From contig NZ_JACDOB010000001.1 in NCBI RefSeq assembly GCF_017656375.1, positions 186,001-250,000 on the forward strand: DNA of 64,000 bases, in the 5' to 3' direction. This document shows positions 51,424-58,751 of the stretch, in pieces. Each line of letters starts with the position of its first letter. Position 1 is the stretch's first letter. This DNA comes from Thermovirga sp. GTDB taxonomy: Bacteria; Synergistota; Synergistia; Synergistales; Thermovirgaceae. The position numbers and the translations under genes were made by a program. The notes beneath the pieces were generated by a model, which was not told where the DNA came from, did not search any database, and was given only the letters and a program-made list of their open reading frames with translations.

Positions 51424-52614
51424 ATGAAACTTTCGCAGAGAGCTCTAAAAATGGAACCTTCTGCCACTCTTGCGGTAGTGGGAAAAGCTAAAAAACTGAA
51501 AGCAGAGGGCAAGCCTGTCATTTCCTTTGGTGCCGGCGAACCAGATTTCGATTCACCTCCTTCAGCTTTAGCTTACGCTAAAGAAGCCATGGATAAGGGT
51601 GAAACACACTATACAATAGCGACAGGAATACCTAAGCTGAAGGAGTTAGTAGTAAATTATTATAGCAACAGGTTTAACGTAACAGCAAAGCCAGAGCAGG
51701 TTATAGTTGGAGCAGGCGCAAAACCCCTCATATATGAGGCTTTAGCCTGCCTAGTAGATCCCCAGGATGAAGTTTTAGTTTTTTCCCCCGCATGGGTAAG
51801 CTATGTAGAGCAAATAAAGCTCTGTGGCGGAAAAGAAATCATAGTAGACACCTCAGATACTAATTTTATCCCCTCTATTGAAAAAGTAACAAATAGCATA
51901 ACGGATAAAACTGTCGGTATGATTTTAAATACCCCCAATAATCCTACAGGTGCAGTTTATGACGAAAAAACTATCAAAGAGTTGGCCAAGTTAGCCAAAG
52001 AGAAAGATATATGGATAATTTATGACGAAATTTACGAACGTTTAGTTTACAAGGATGCAAAACATCACTGCATCTTGAGCCTTGTTCCTGAAATTGAGGA
52101 TAGAACGATATTGATAAATGGTGTCAGCAAAGCTTTTGCCATGACCGGGTGGCGAATAGGTTATGCCATCGCCCCTACTTGGTTAGCCCCTAAAATGGGA
52201 GCTTTTCAGGGCCACCTAACCTCCAATCCTTGCTCTATAGCTCAATGGGCAGCAGTAGGCGCTCTAGAAAAAGCAGAGAAAGATGTTGAAAAAATGCATA
52301 AAGCCTTCAGTGAAAGAAGAAAACTTATAGTCAACATGCTCAGAGACATGCCTCATATTAGCTTTGACGCTCCAACTGGTGCCTTTTACGTTTTCGCTGA
52401 TATAAAAAAGACCCTAGGGAAAAAACATGAAGGCAACTTAATAGACAGTGACATCACATTCTGCACTCAATTACTAGAAAAAAAATATGTAGCAGCCGTT
52501 CCAGGAACGGCCTTCTTGGCCCCGGGTTACGTGCGTCTTGGATATGCTAATTCTGTTGAGGAAATTACTGAAGGAATGAACAGGCTTAAAAGTTTCCTAG
52601 AAGAGATAAACTAG
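51424..52614 (+). CDS. aspC: aspartate aminotransferase-like class I aminotransferase
   Basis: A 396-residue PLP aminotransferase. KPVISFGAGEPDFDSP, NTPNNPTGAVY, the Schiff-base lysine in NGVSKAFAMTGWRIGY and the C-terminal Arg of YVRLGYANS are intact. It resembles the Bacillus/Thermus-type (1-gamma) aspartate aminotransferase; broad specificity is possible. I chose the ATG at 51424 with GGAGGGG 8 nt upstream. It is monocistronic, bounded by a promoter and a strong terminator. Confidence 0.92.
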   Translation: MKLSQRALKMEPSATLAVVGKAKKLKAEGKPVISFGAGEPDFDSPPSALAYAKEAMDKGETHYTIATGIPKLKELVVNYYSNRFNVTAKPEQVIVGAGAKPLIYEALACLVDPQDEVLVFSPAWVSYVEQIKLCGGKEIIVDTSDTNFIPSIEKVTNSITDKTVGMILNTPNNPTGAVYDEKTIKELAKLAKEKDIWIIYDEIYERLVYKDAKHHCILSLVPEIEDRTILINGVSKAFAMTGWRIGYAIAPTWLAPKMGAFQGHLTSNPCSIAQWAAVGALEKAEKDVEKMHKAFSERRKLIVNMLRDMPHISFDAPTGAFYVFADIKKTLGKKHEGNLIDSDITFCTQLLEKKYVAAVPGTAFLAPGYVRLGYANSVEEITEGMNRLKSFLEEIN

Positions 52615-52627
52615 TTCGACTATTCAC

Positions 52628-52654
52628 GTAAGGGGGCGAATATCGCCCCCTTAC
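52628..52654. terminator. bidirectional terminator between aminotransferase and carbamate kinase genes
   Basis: A perfect 12-bp stem GTAAGGGGGCGA/TCGCCCCCTTAC with a 3-nt loop between two convergent genes. Confidence 0.7.
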
Positions 52655-52680
52655 TACTAGCCTCGTTTTATTCTATCAAA

Positions 52681-53625
52681 TCAGGCCGTTATTTGAGTTC
52701 CAGCCTCACCTTTAAGAGCTTGAAGTGCTTCATTTAGGCTTGCTATAATGGCTTTTTTGCCTCCATTTTTCACAAAACGCAAGGCTGCAGCTACCTTAGG
52801 CCCCATGCTTCCAGCTTTAAAATGCCCTTCTTCTTGATATTTGCTCAATTCATCTGCAGAAACATGCCCTAACCATGTCTCATCAGGCTTACCATAGTTT
52901 AATGCTACTTTAGGCACATCGGTAAGTATCATGAAGACATCTGCATTGACTTCCTGAGCAAGCCTTTCAGAAGCTAAATCTTTATCAATGACGGCTTCCA
53001 CACCTTTGTAAAGCCCTTCTGAATCTCTTACTACAGGAATACCACCACCACCAGAAGCTATAACAGTGTAGCCTCTTTCAACAAGGTCTTTTATAGGCTC
53101 AGCCTCAACTATGTGTAGAGGGTTGGGAGAAGGAACTACTCGCCGCCAGCCTCTTCCAGCATCATTGATCCACGTCTCTCCCTTCTCTTCCATTCTCTGC
53201 CGCGCAACTTCCTCCGAATAAAAGGGACCTACTGGTTTGGTAGGTTTCTTGAAAGCCTCATCATTAGGATCCACCTCAACCCTCGTGACGAAACACACAG
53301 GGCGATGATCTTCAATATTTCTCAGCTTAAGCAGATTATCTATAGCCTGAGAAAGCATATAGCCTATCAATCCCTGGCTTTCGGCTCCACACACATCCAT
53401 AGGCATGGGCGGAACTTGCTTAGATCCAAGCTCGTTTTGTATAAGTATTGCCCCTACCTGAGGACCATTGCCATGACTCACTACAACTTCATATCCTTTT
53501 TCTAGCATTTCTACTATTTGCCGTGCCGTAACCATAACGTTAGCCATTTGCTCTTCTGCTGTACCCTTTTGCCCTCTTTGAAGTATGGCGTTTCCTCCTA
53601 AAGCTACTACAACTCTTTGAACCAT
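52681..53625 (-). CDS. arcC: carbamate kinase
   Basis: A 314-residue amino-acid-kinase-fold enzyme making ATP from carbamoyl phosphate in fermentative arginine or purine breakdown. [19 protein letters not shown] and [10 protein letters not shown] are conserved. It has GGAGGGG upstream of the ATG and stands alone; no arcA or arcB is adjacent. Its presence fits amino-acid fermentation. Confidence 0.95.
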   Translation of the reverse strand: MVQRVVVALGGNAILQRGQKGTAEEQMANVMVTARQIVEMLEKGYEVVVSHGNGPQVGAILIQNELGSKQVPPMPMDVCGAESQGLIGYMLSQAIDNLLKLRNIEDHRPVCFVTRVEVDPNDEAFKKPTKPVGPFYSEEVARQRMEEKGETWINDAGRGWRRVVPSPNPLHIVEAEPIKDLVERGYTVIASGGGGIPVVRDSEGLYKGVEAVIDKDLASERLAQEVNADVFMILTDVPKVALNYGKPDETWLGHVSADELSKYQEEGHFKAGSMGPKVAAALRFVKNGGKKAIIASLNEALQALKGEAGTQITA

Positions 53626-53771
53626 TATATTCCCCTCCGTTTAATATCATAAATTTCTTTCAATTTCTCCTAAAATATCATTCGCCACAATTACCATATT
53701 TATAGGGAGATTATATATCCTTCAAGAAAAAATTTGCAAGCCCTTCATAAACTTTCTAAACCTAAAAGTTC

Positions 53772-53820
53772 AAAACCCCGGGGGCAGATTTTCTAGATCT
53801 CATCTTCCCTCCGGGGTTTT
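53772..53820. terminator. terminator between frr and arcC
   Basis: AAAACCCCGG (53772-53781) pairs with CCGGGGTTTT (53811-53820) around a 29-nt loop. On the minus strand it follows frr, 30 nt past the stop. A and T runs flank both arms, so it could act both ways. Confidence 0.6.
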
Positions 53821-53850
53821 ATAGTTTAATTATTTTATTAGCAACTAATA

Positions 53851-54408
53851 TTACTTTTCTAATATTTCCTCTTCCTTTTCTTCAGCTATTGCATCTATCT
53901 TTTTAATAAAATCATCTGTTATTTTTTGTATGCGCTCCAAATAATCATGCATCTGATCTTCGCTTATCTCGCCACTTTTTTCTTTTTTCTTTACAGCATC
54001 ATTTGTATCTCTACGAAGGTTTCTAACCGCTATCCTGGCATCTTCCGCATATTTCTTGACAAGTTTGGTAAGTTCCTGTCGTCTCTCTCCGGTCAGTTCT
54101 GGGATGTTAAGCCTGATTACATCACCATCTACTTGGGGATTTATACCCAAGTGAGAAGCTTGAATGGCTTTCTCTATAGGTTTGACAGCCGTCTTATCCC
54201 AAGGAGCTATTAAAATTTGCCTTGGATCTGGTATGGATACTGTCGCCATTTGGGAAATTGGGACCATACTACCATAATATTCCACCTTAATATCCTCTAC
54301 CAGCGCAGGATGAGCCCTGCCAGTCCTTATACCTTGTAACTCCTTTTTTAGATGTTCTACTGCTTTTTCCATACGTTCCTTCATATCCTTAAATTCTTTT
54401 TCAGCCAT
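53851..54408 (-). CDS. frr: ribosome recycling factor
   Basis: A 185-residue factor that splits terminated ribosomes with EF-G. The two-domain pattern HLKKELQGIRTGRAHPALVEDI and KYAEDARIAVRNLRRDTND is conserved. The ATG at 54408 has GGAG 8 nt upstream, formed by the last pyrH codons. Last gene of rpsB-tsf-pyrH-frr. Confidence 0.97.
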   Translation of the reverse strand: MAEKEFKDMKERMEKAVEHLKKELQGIRTGRAHPALVEDIKVEYYGSMVPISQMATVSIPDPRQILIAPWDKTAVKPIEKAIQASHLGINPQVDGDVIRLNIPELTGERRQELTKLVKKYAEDARIAVRNLRRDTNDAVKKKEKSGEISEDQMHDYLERIQKITDDFIKKIDAIAEEKEEEILEK

Positions 54409-54413
54409 TTTAG

Positions 54414-55136
54414 TCACTCCTTTTTAGCATGGACAAGCGTTCCTATCTTTTCCCCCTCTAAGAGTATCTTGGCCAACGTATTTTCTTTTAGTATATTGGC
54501 TACAATTATAGGAATATTGTTTTCCATACAAAGAGAAAATGCTGCGGCATCCATTACCTTAAGTTGTCCCTTGAGAGCATCTTCATAAGTCAACTCTTTC
54601 AGTAACTTCGCATCGGCATTAAGCGCGGGATCCATATCATATATACCATCCACTTTAGTAACTTTCAATAGGCACTGTGCTCCAATTTCCGCAGCTCTTA
54701 AAGCGGCAGCTGTGTCAGTAGAAAAATAAGGGGATCCAGTGCCAGCAGCAAAAATAACAACCCTACCTTTTTCTAAATGCCTTAGAGCCTTTCTCCTGAT
54801 AAAAGGCTCCGCAACCTCTCTCATTTCAATAGCTGTTTGAACCCGGGTAGGCACTCCTAATTTTTCCAGTGCACTTTGCAATGCCAACGAGTTAATCACC
54901 GTTGCAAGCATTCCCATATAATCGCCCTGGGCTCTGTCAAGATCGAGTTTTTCTGCGTTTACCCCTCTAAAGATATTCCCTCCACCAACAACTATTGCTA
55001 TCTCAATGCCCGCTTTCGCTAATGCAGCTATATCCCTGCATATTCTTAAGACCACATCCATATCAAGGCCAAAACCTTTATTTCCTGCCAGAACCTCTCC
55101 AGAAAGTTTTACAAGAACGCGCTTATAGGACAGCAT
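54414..55136 (-). CDS. pyrH: UMP kinase
   Basis: A 240-residue bacterial UMP kinase of the amino-acid-kinase fold. [23 protein letters not shown] and the [11 protein letters not shown] segment are conserved. A terminator-like hairpin separates it from tsf, and an AGGAGG lies 12 nt upstream of the start, a slightly long spacing. Confidence 0.96.
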   Translation of the reverse strand: MLSYKRVLVKLSGEVLAGNKGFGLDMDVVLRICRDIAALAKAGIEIAIVVGGGNIFRGVNAEKLDLDRAQGDYMGMLATVINSLALQSALEKLGVPTRVQTAIEMREVAEPFIRRKALRHLEKGRVVIFAAGTGSPYFSTDTAAALRAAEIGAQCLLKVTKVDGIYDMDPALNADAKLLKELTYEDALKGQLKVMDAAAFSLCMENNIPIIVANILKENTLAKILLEGEKIGTLVHAKKE

Positions 55137-55172
55137 ATCTCATTTTCCCCTCCTGAAAAACGATACTAAAAA

Positions 55173-55192
55173 AGCGGGGATAATTCCCCGCT
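55173..55192 (-). terminator. terminator between tsf and pyrH
   Basis: AGCGGGGA-ATTA-TCCCCGCT followed by TTTTTTAG on the minus strand, 17 nt past the tsf stop. A strong intrinsic terminator inside a normally continuous operon; it should reduce pyrH-frr expression relative to rpsB-tsf. Confidence 0.8.
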
Positions 55193-55208
55193 TTTTATTT
55201 AAATTGAA

Positions 55209-55802
55209 TTACTCTCCTATTGAGAAACGGGCAAATCTTCTTACTACTATGTTCTCGCCAAGAATAGCTATTTTTTCAATTATTAGATCCTTGATTTTCT
55301 TTTCAGGATCCCTTATATATTTCTGCTCTAGAAGGCATGTTTCCTCATAGAATTTGGCAAGGCGCCCTTCAGCTATTTTCTCCACGATGTGCTCAGGTTT
55401 ACCCTCTTCCAAAGCTTGAGCTTTGTATATTTCCTTTTCCCTCTTCAAATCCTCAGCAGGGATATCGTCTACAGAAATATACAGGGGAGCAGCTGCTGCT
55501 ATATGCATGGCAATCTCCTTACCAAGCTCCTTAAACTCATCAGTTCTAGCGACAAAATCTGTCTCGCAGTTCAGCTCAATCAACGTACCTATTTTCCCGT
55601 TAGTATGAATATAACTAAAAACAACACCTTCTGAAGCAGTTCTACCAGCCTTCTTCGCTGCCTTAGCAAGCCCTTTTTCCCTAAGGTAATCTACTGCTTT
55701 ATCGATGTCTCCATCGCATTCTTGTAAAGCCTTTTTGCAATCTAAAACACCCGCTCCAGAGCGATGTCTAAGCTCTTTAACAGCATCCATATCAATAGCC
55801 AT
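55209..55802 (-). CDS. tsf: elongation factor Ts, short form
   Basis: A 197-residue nucleotide exchange factor for EF-Tu. The N-terminal UBA-like domain ([37 protein letters not shown]) and the TDFVAR motif are present. It has only one core subdomain, like the short EF-Ts of Thermotoga and Thermus, against about 280 residues in E. coli. It follows rpsB by 3 nt. Confidence 0.96.
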   Translation of the reverse strand: MAIDMDAVKELRHRSGAGVLDCKKALQECDGDIDKAVDYLREKGLAKAAKKAGRTASEGVVFSYIHTNGKIGTLIELNCETDFVARTDEFKELGKEIAMHIAAAAPLYISVDDIPAEDLKREKEIYKAQALEEGKPEHIVEKIAEGRLAKFYEETCLLEQKYIRDPEKKIKDLIIEKIAILGENIVVRRFARFSIGE

Positions 55803-55805
55803 AAA

Positions 55806-56669
55806 TTAATCCTCCTTCCAACCTTTACGAACTTCTAGCTCTTTATCCAATAGTTTTTCTTCCACAACACCATAGTTCTCCTGCAGTTTTTCTCTTATGG
55901 TAATGGTATCTTCTCCAGAAGCGACAGAAACTTCATCTTCATCTTCCGCTTGCTGGTCACTCTCAACAACGTCTTCCACACCATCAACACCCTGCCTACC
56001 TTCAATAACTGCATTGGCCAAAGTCCCAACAATCAATCTAATGGCGCGTATAGCATCGTCGTTTCCTGGAATGGGGAAATCAATCAAATCAGGGTCACAG
56101 TTAGTATCAACTATGGCTACTATAGGAATATTTAGCTTCCTAGCTTCCATGACAGCTATATTTTCTCTTCTTGGATCAACAATCACCAATGCATCGGGCA
56201 GATCCTTCATATCTTTAATACCCAGAAGGAATTTTTCGAGCTTTGCTCTTTCTTTTTTCAAAGCTGCAAGCTCCTTCTTACTCATCCTTTCCAGCGATGT
56301 TTTCTCTTCCAGCTCCTGAAGCTCTACCATCCTATTGACTCTACGCCTTATTGTTGAAAAGTTGGTCAAAAGGCCTCCAAGCCATCTATGGTTGATATAA
56401 AACTGACCGCACCTCAGGGCTTCATCTCTTATGGTTTCCTGAGCCTGCTTCTTGGTACCTATAAAAAGCACTGAACCTCCGCCTTTAGAAACCTCTCGCA
56501 GAAAATCATAAGCTTTCTCCAAACCTTTAACTGTCTTCTGGAGATCCAAAATATAAACCCCGTTTCTTTCCGTAAAGATATAGGGTTTCATTTTTGGATT
56601 CCACCTGCGAGTTTGGTGGCCAAAATGGACACCACTCTCAAGCAACTGCTTCATAGAAACTACTGCCAC
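55806..56669 (-). CDS. rpsB: 30S ribosomal protein S2
   Basis: A 287-residue small-subunit protein. [32 protein letters not shown] and [15 protein letters not shown] are conserved. I chose a GTG at 56669 with AGGAGGG upstream; the longer frame to 56792 would overlap the promoter. An acidic extension of about 50 residues (from [12 protein letters not shown]) follows the conserved core, longer than in E. coli. Confidence 0.95.
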   Translation of the reverse strand: MAVVSMKQLLESGVHFGHQTRRWNPKMKPYIFTERNGVYILDLQKTVKGLEKAYDFLREVSKGGGSVLFIGTKKQAQETIRDEALRCGQFYINHRWLGGLLTNFSTIRRRVNRMVELQELEEKTSLERMSKKELAALKKERAKLEKFLLGIKDMKDLPDALVIVDPRRENIAVMEARKLNIPIVAIVDTNCDPDLIDFPIPGNDDAIRAIRLIVGTLANAVIEGRQGVDGVEDVVESDQQAEDEDEVSVASGEDTITIREKLQENYGVVEEKLLDKELEVRKGWKED

Positions 56670-56782
56670 ATTAATCCCTCCTATTTTTGGTTTTGCCTCC
56701 ACACCCATCCTCTGAAGCCACAATCCCGATTTTAGGACACCAATGACCTCATCAAGGCGTGTGAGTATTAAGACCAAAGGGA

Positions 56783-56812
56783 AGTATAGCATAATTAGGC
56801 ATTGACCATCAA
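56783..56812 (-). promoter_or_regulatory. promoter of the rpsB operon
   Basis: Minus strand TTGATG (56812-56807), 18-nt spacer, TATACT (56788-56783). It predicts a 5' leader of about 105 nt before rpsB. The leader could hold an S2 autoregulatory structure; GCCT and AGGC at its ends can pair, but I could not define a convincing fold. A divergent TTGACC (56802-56807) facing the CsoR-family gene overlaps this -35. Confidence 0.6.
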
Positions 56813-56829
56813 CAATTTTATGTTTAGCA

Positions 56830-56842
56830 TATACCCCGTATA
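56830..56842. promoter_or_regulatory. palindrome upstream of the CsoR-family gene
   Basis: TATAC-CCC-GTATA, a perfect inverted repeat between the likely -10 and the AGGAGG of the regulator gene. Location and symmetry make it a candidate autoregulatory operator; it only partly resembles the ACCCC/GGGGT operators of the CsoR family. Confidence 0.4.
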
Positions 56843-56868
56843 ACTATTGAAGATATAGGAGGAAAGCC

Positions 56869-57201
56869 ATGTCGAAAAAATCACTGATAGAAAAACTAGA
56901 AAATATGCCTTCTGATCGAAAAGCCATGCTTAACCGTCTTAAAAGGGTTGAAGGTCAATTGCGAGGAATACAGCGAATGATAATAGAAGACAAACCTTGC
57001 CATGACATACTTCTACAACTTTCAGCTGCCCGTAAAGCAATGCAGAATGCATGTATCGCCATTTTAAAAAATTACATGAAAAGCTGCATAGAGGAGTCCA
57101 ACATCCCTAACCTCGAAGAAATGGAAAAGCTAATAGGAACCCTCATAGAAATAGCTCCGCCAGCATCTTGTACAAACGAAGAAGAATATAAAGAACAATA
57201 A
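56869..57201 (+). CDS. CsoR/RcnR/CstR-family repressor
   Basis: A 110-residue all-helical regulator (DUF156). LNRLKRVEGQLRGIQRMI is the family's DNA-binding helix. Sensing residues: Cys44 and Cys73 are conserved, but the position of the copper-binding His (four residues before the second Cys) is Tyr69. CsoR uses Cys-His-Cys, while the persulfide sensor CstR lacks the His, so a CstR-like or other role is more likely than copper sensing. An extra Cys62 is present. AGGAGG upstream. It is monocistronic and has no obvious target beside it. Confidence 0.88.
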   Translation: MSKKSLIEKLENMPSDRKAMLNRLKRVEGQLRGIQRMIIEDKPCHDILLQLSAARKAMQNACIAILKNYMKSCIEESNIPNLEEMEKLIGTLIEIAPPASCTNEEEYKEQ

Positions 57202-57241
57202 CTTTTTTGCAACTTGAAAGTACTTAAAGGTTCCAGCAACA

Positions 57242-57290
57242 TCCTCGGGATTAGGCTGATTAATTTGCTACAGGCCTATTCCCCGAGGAC
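57242..57290. terminator. long imperfect hairpin at the end of the CsoR-family and hypothetical genes
   Basis: TCCTCGGG-AT-TAGGC pairs with GCCTA-TTC-CCCGAGGA, enclosing 17-18 nt, between the convergent genes. It overlaps the last codons of the minus-strand gene. No T run on either side, so its role as a terminator is uncertain. Confidence 0.4.
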
Positions 57291-57766
57291 ATAATTATCG
57301 ACAATAAAACTCCAGGATCTATTCTCTTTGAAGATATAGAATCTACTGCATACATACCATCCAGGTACCACAAACGCCAACGCAATGACACTTTGCTTTC
57401 GTCAGCTGATGGCCAAATTGACCGGAAAAAAGATCTCCATCCCTCCCGGCCTTCCATCTCTGCAGCCATTAGAGCCCTATTCAAAGCACTCTTCTTTTCT
57501 AGATTAACTGGTAGCTTCATTCCTTCTGGCGGATCCTTTTCCTCAATCTTTAGTTTCCCCATCGGGAAGAACTCCACGCTACCCCCTGAAGCTTCAACAA
57601 CCGCCAACTTATGAATATATTGAGGACGTGATAGTAAACTCGTCTGGAATATTTCTAAAGGCACCAAGTAAATAGGTTGAAGGATCAGCTTACCTGAGAC
57701 AATTTCCGTATTGGAAGGTGTTACATATCCTTTAGGAGATTCCTTTTCTTTTGCTTTTTTAGCCAA
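57260..57766 (-). CDS. hypothetical protein
   Basis: A 168-residue soluble protein with a lysine-rich N-terminus (AKKAKEKESPKG), a middle part rich in hydrophobic/Pro residues (LILQPIYLVPLEIF) and a tryptophan-rich stretch WRSFFRSIWPSADESKVSLR. It starts with TTG at 57766 with GGAAGG about 10 nt upstream. There is no signal peptide or membrane helix. I do not recognise a family. It lies just downstream of the SRP RNA gene on the same strand. Confidence 0.65.
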   Translation of the reverse strand: MAKKAKEKESPKGYVTPSNTEIVSGKLILQPIYLVPLEIFQTSLLSRPQYIHKLAVVEASGGSVEFFPMGKLKIEEKDPPEGMKLPVNLEKKSALNRALMAAEMEGREGWRSFFRSIWPSADESKVSLRWRLWYLDGMYAVDSISSKRIDPGVLLSIIMSSGNRPVAN

Positions 57767-57784
57767 CTACCCTATACCTTCCTT

Positions 57785-57913
57785 TCGGTTTTTTCGTGGA
57801 GACCCAGTTTACTCGCATCACCCAAAAATATCCGCTTACCGTTGCTCCCTCCCGGGCCTGGCGGGGTTCGCGGCTTTTTGCCGTGCGAGGCTGGGTCTCC
57901 ACGAAAAAACCGA
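57785..57913 (-). ncRNA. ffs: signal recognition particle RNA (4.5S-like, small bacterial type)
   Basis: On the minus strand the universally conserved Ffh-binding domain appears as GCCAGGCCCGGGAGGGAGCA, matching the E. coli GTCAGGTCCGGAAGGAAGCA with a GNRA (GGGA) tetraloop. Flanking arms GCCTCGCA and TGCGAG extend the rod. The ends carry a perfect 23-bp inverted repeat (57785-57807 with 57891-57913); the mature RNA probably begins near GTGGAGACCCAG, so the exact ends are uncertain. It lies next to two tRNA-Ser genes. Confidence 0.87.
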
Positions 57914-57940
57914 ATGTTTGATTTTCAAATTCGAATAAAA

Positions 57941-58030
<90 letters not shown>

Positions 58031-58085
58031 GCGTTGTCTACGCACTGACACTATCTCCAATTTTTATTATAACATCTTTCACCTT

Positions 58086-58177
58086 GGCGGAGAGAGTGGG
58101 ATTTGAACCCACGAGACGGCTCATCACCGCCTAGACGATTTCGAGTCGCCCGCCTTCGACCACTCGGCCACCTCTCC
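58086..58177 (-). tRNA. tRNA-Ser (anticodon CGA)
   Basis: A 92-nt class II tRNA: acceptor GGAGAGG/TCTCTCC, anticodon loop CTCGAAA (CGA), a long variable arm, T loop GTTCAAATC, discriminator G and encoded CCA. Reads UCG. Its 5' part overlaps the 3' end of the tadA reading frame by 54 nt on the same strand. Confidence 0.95.
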
Positions 58178-58648
58178 ACCCCGTTGTAACCCTCTAGATC
58201 TTAACCTATCAAAAAAAACCTGTAGTATTTTAGCACATTCTTGCTCAAGAATTCCACCTGTCACTTCACAGTTATGATTAAGCCTGCCGTCCCTAGGGAT
58301 ATTATAGAGTGTTCCGCATGCCCCTCCCTTAGGATCAAAAGCCCCGAATACGACATGCTTTATTCTGGCCAAGACCAAAGCCCCAGCACACATAGGGCAT
58401 GGCTCCAAAGTGACAAATATTTTGCATCCTTCCAGCTTCCAAGTTCCAAGCCTCTGGGCTGCATCTCTTATAGCTAAAATCTCAGCATGGGCCGTAGGAT
58501 CTTGCCTTTGAACAGTTTGATTATATCCTTCACCTATAATTCTATCCTCTTTGACTACTACAGCCCCTACAGGTACTTCACCTTGCGCAGCACCTATCTT
58601 TGCTAGCCCAATCGCCCTGTTCATCATTTTTTCTAAAATATCATTCAA
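58124..58648 (-). CDS. tadA: tRNA-specific adenosine deaminase TadA
   Basis: A 174-residue zinc deaminase converting A34 to inosine in tRNA-Arg(ACG). The zinc site is intact: HAE (His54, Glu56) and PCPMCAG (Cys84, Cys87). The start is TTG at 58648 with GGAG 9 nt upstream. The frame has no stop before tRNA-Ser(CGA), and its last 17 codons are the tRNA's 5' half, giving the tail GEVAEWSKAGDSKSSRR. Conserved TadA ends near residue 155, so that tail is not family sequence. The product may have an extra tail, or be made from an unprocessed transcript only. Confidence 0.93.
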   Translation of the reverse strand: MNDILEKMMNRAIGLAKIGAAQGEVPVGAVVVKEDRIIGEGYNQTVQRQDPTAHAEILAIRDAAQRLGTWKLEGCKIFVTLEPCPMCAGALVLARIKHVVFGAFDPKGGACGTLYNIPRDGRLNHNCEVTGGILEQECAKILQVFFDRLRSRGLQRGGEVAEWSKAGDSKSSRR

Positions 58649-58751
58649 GGGGCAGATCTCCTCTCAAAGACGGACCGGGAGGAATTTTACCAGAATTATT
58701 TTTAATTGAGAAGGGGTAATTTGCGACGAATTTCAATCTTTATCCATTACG

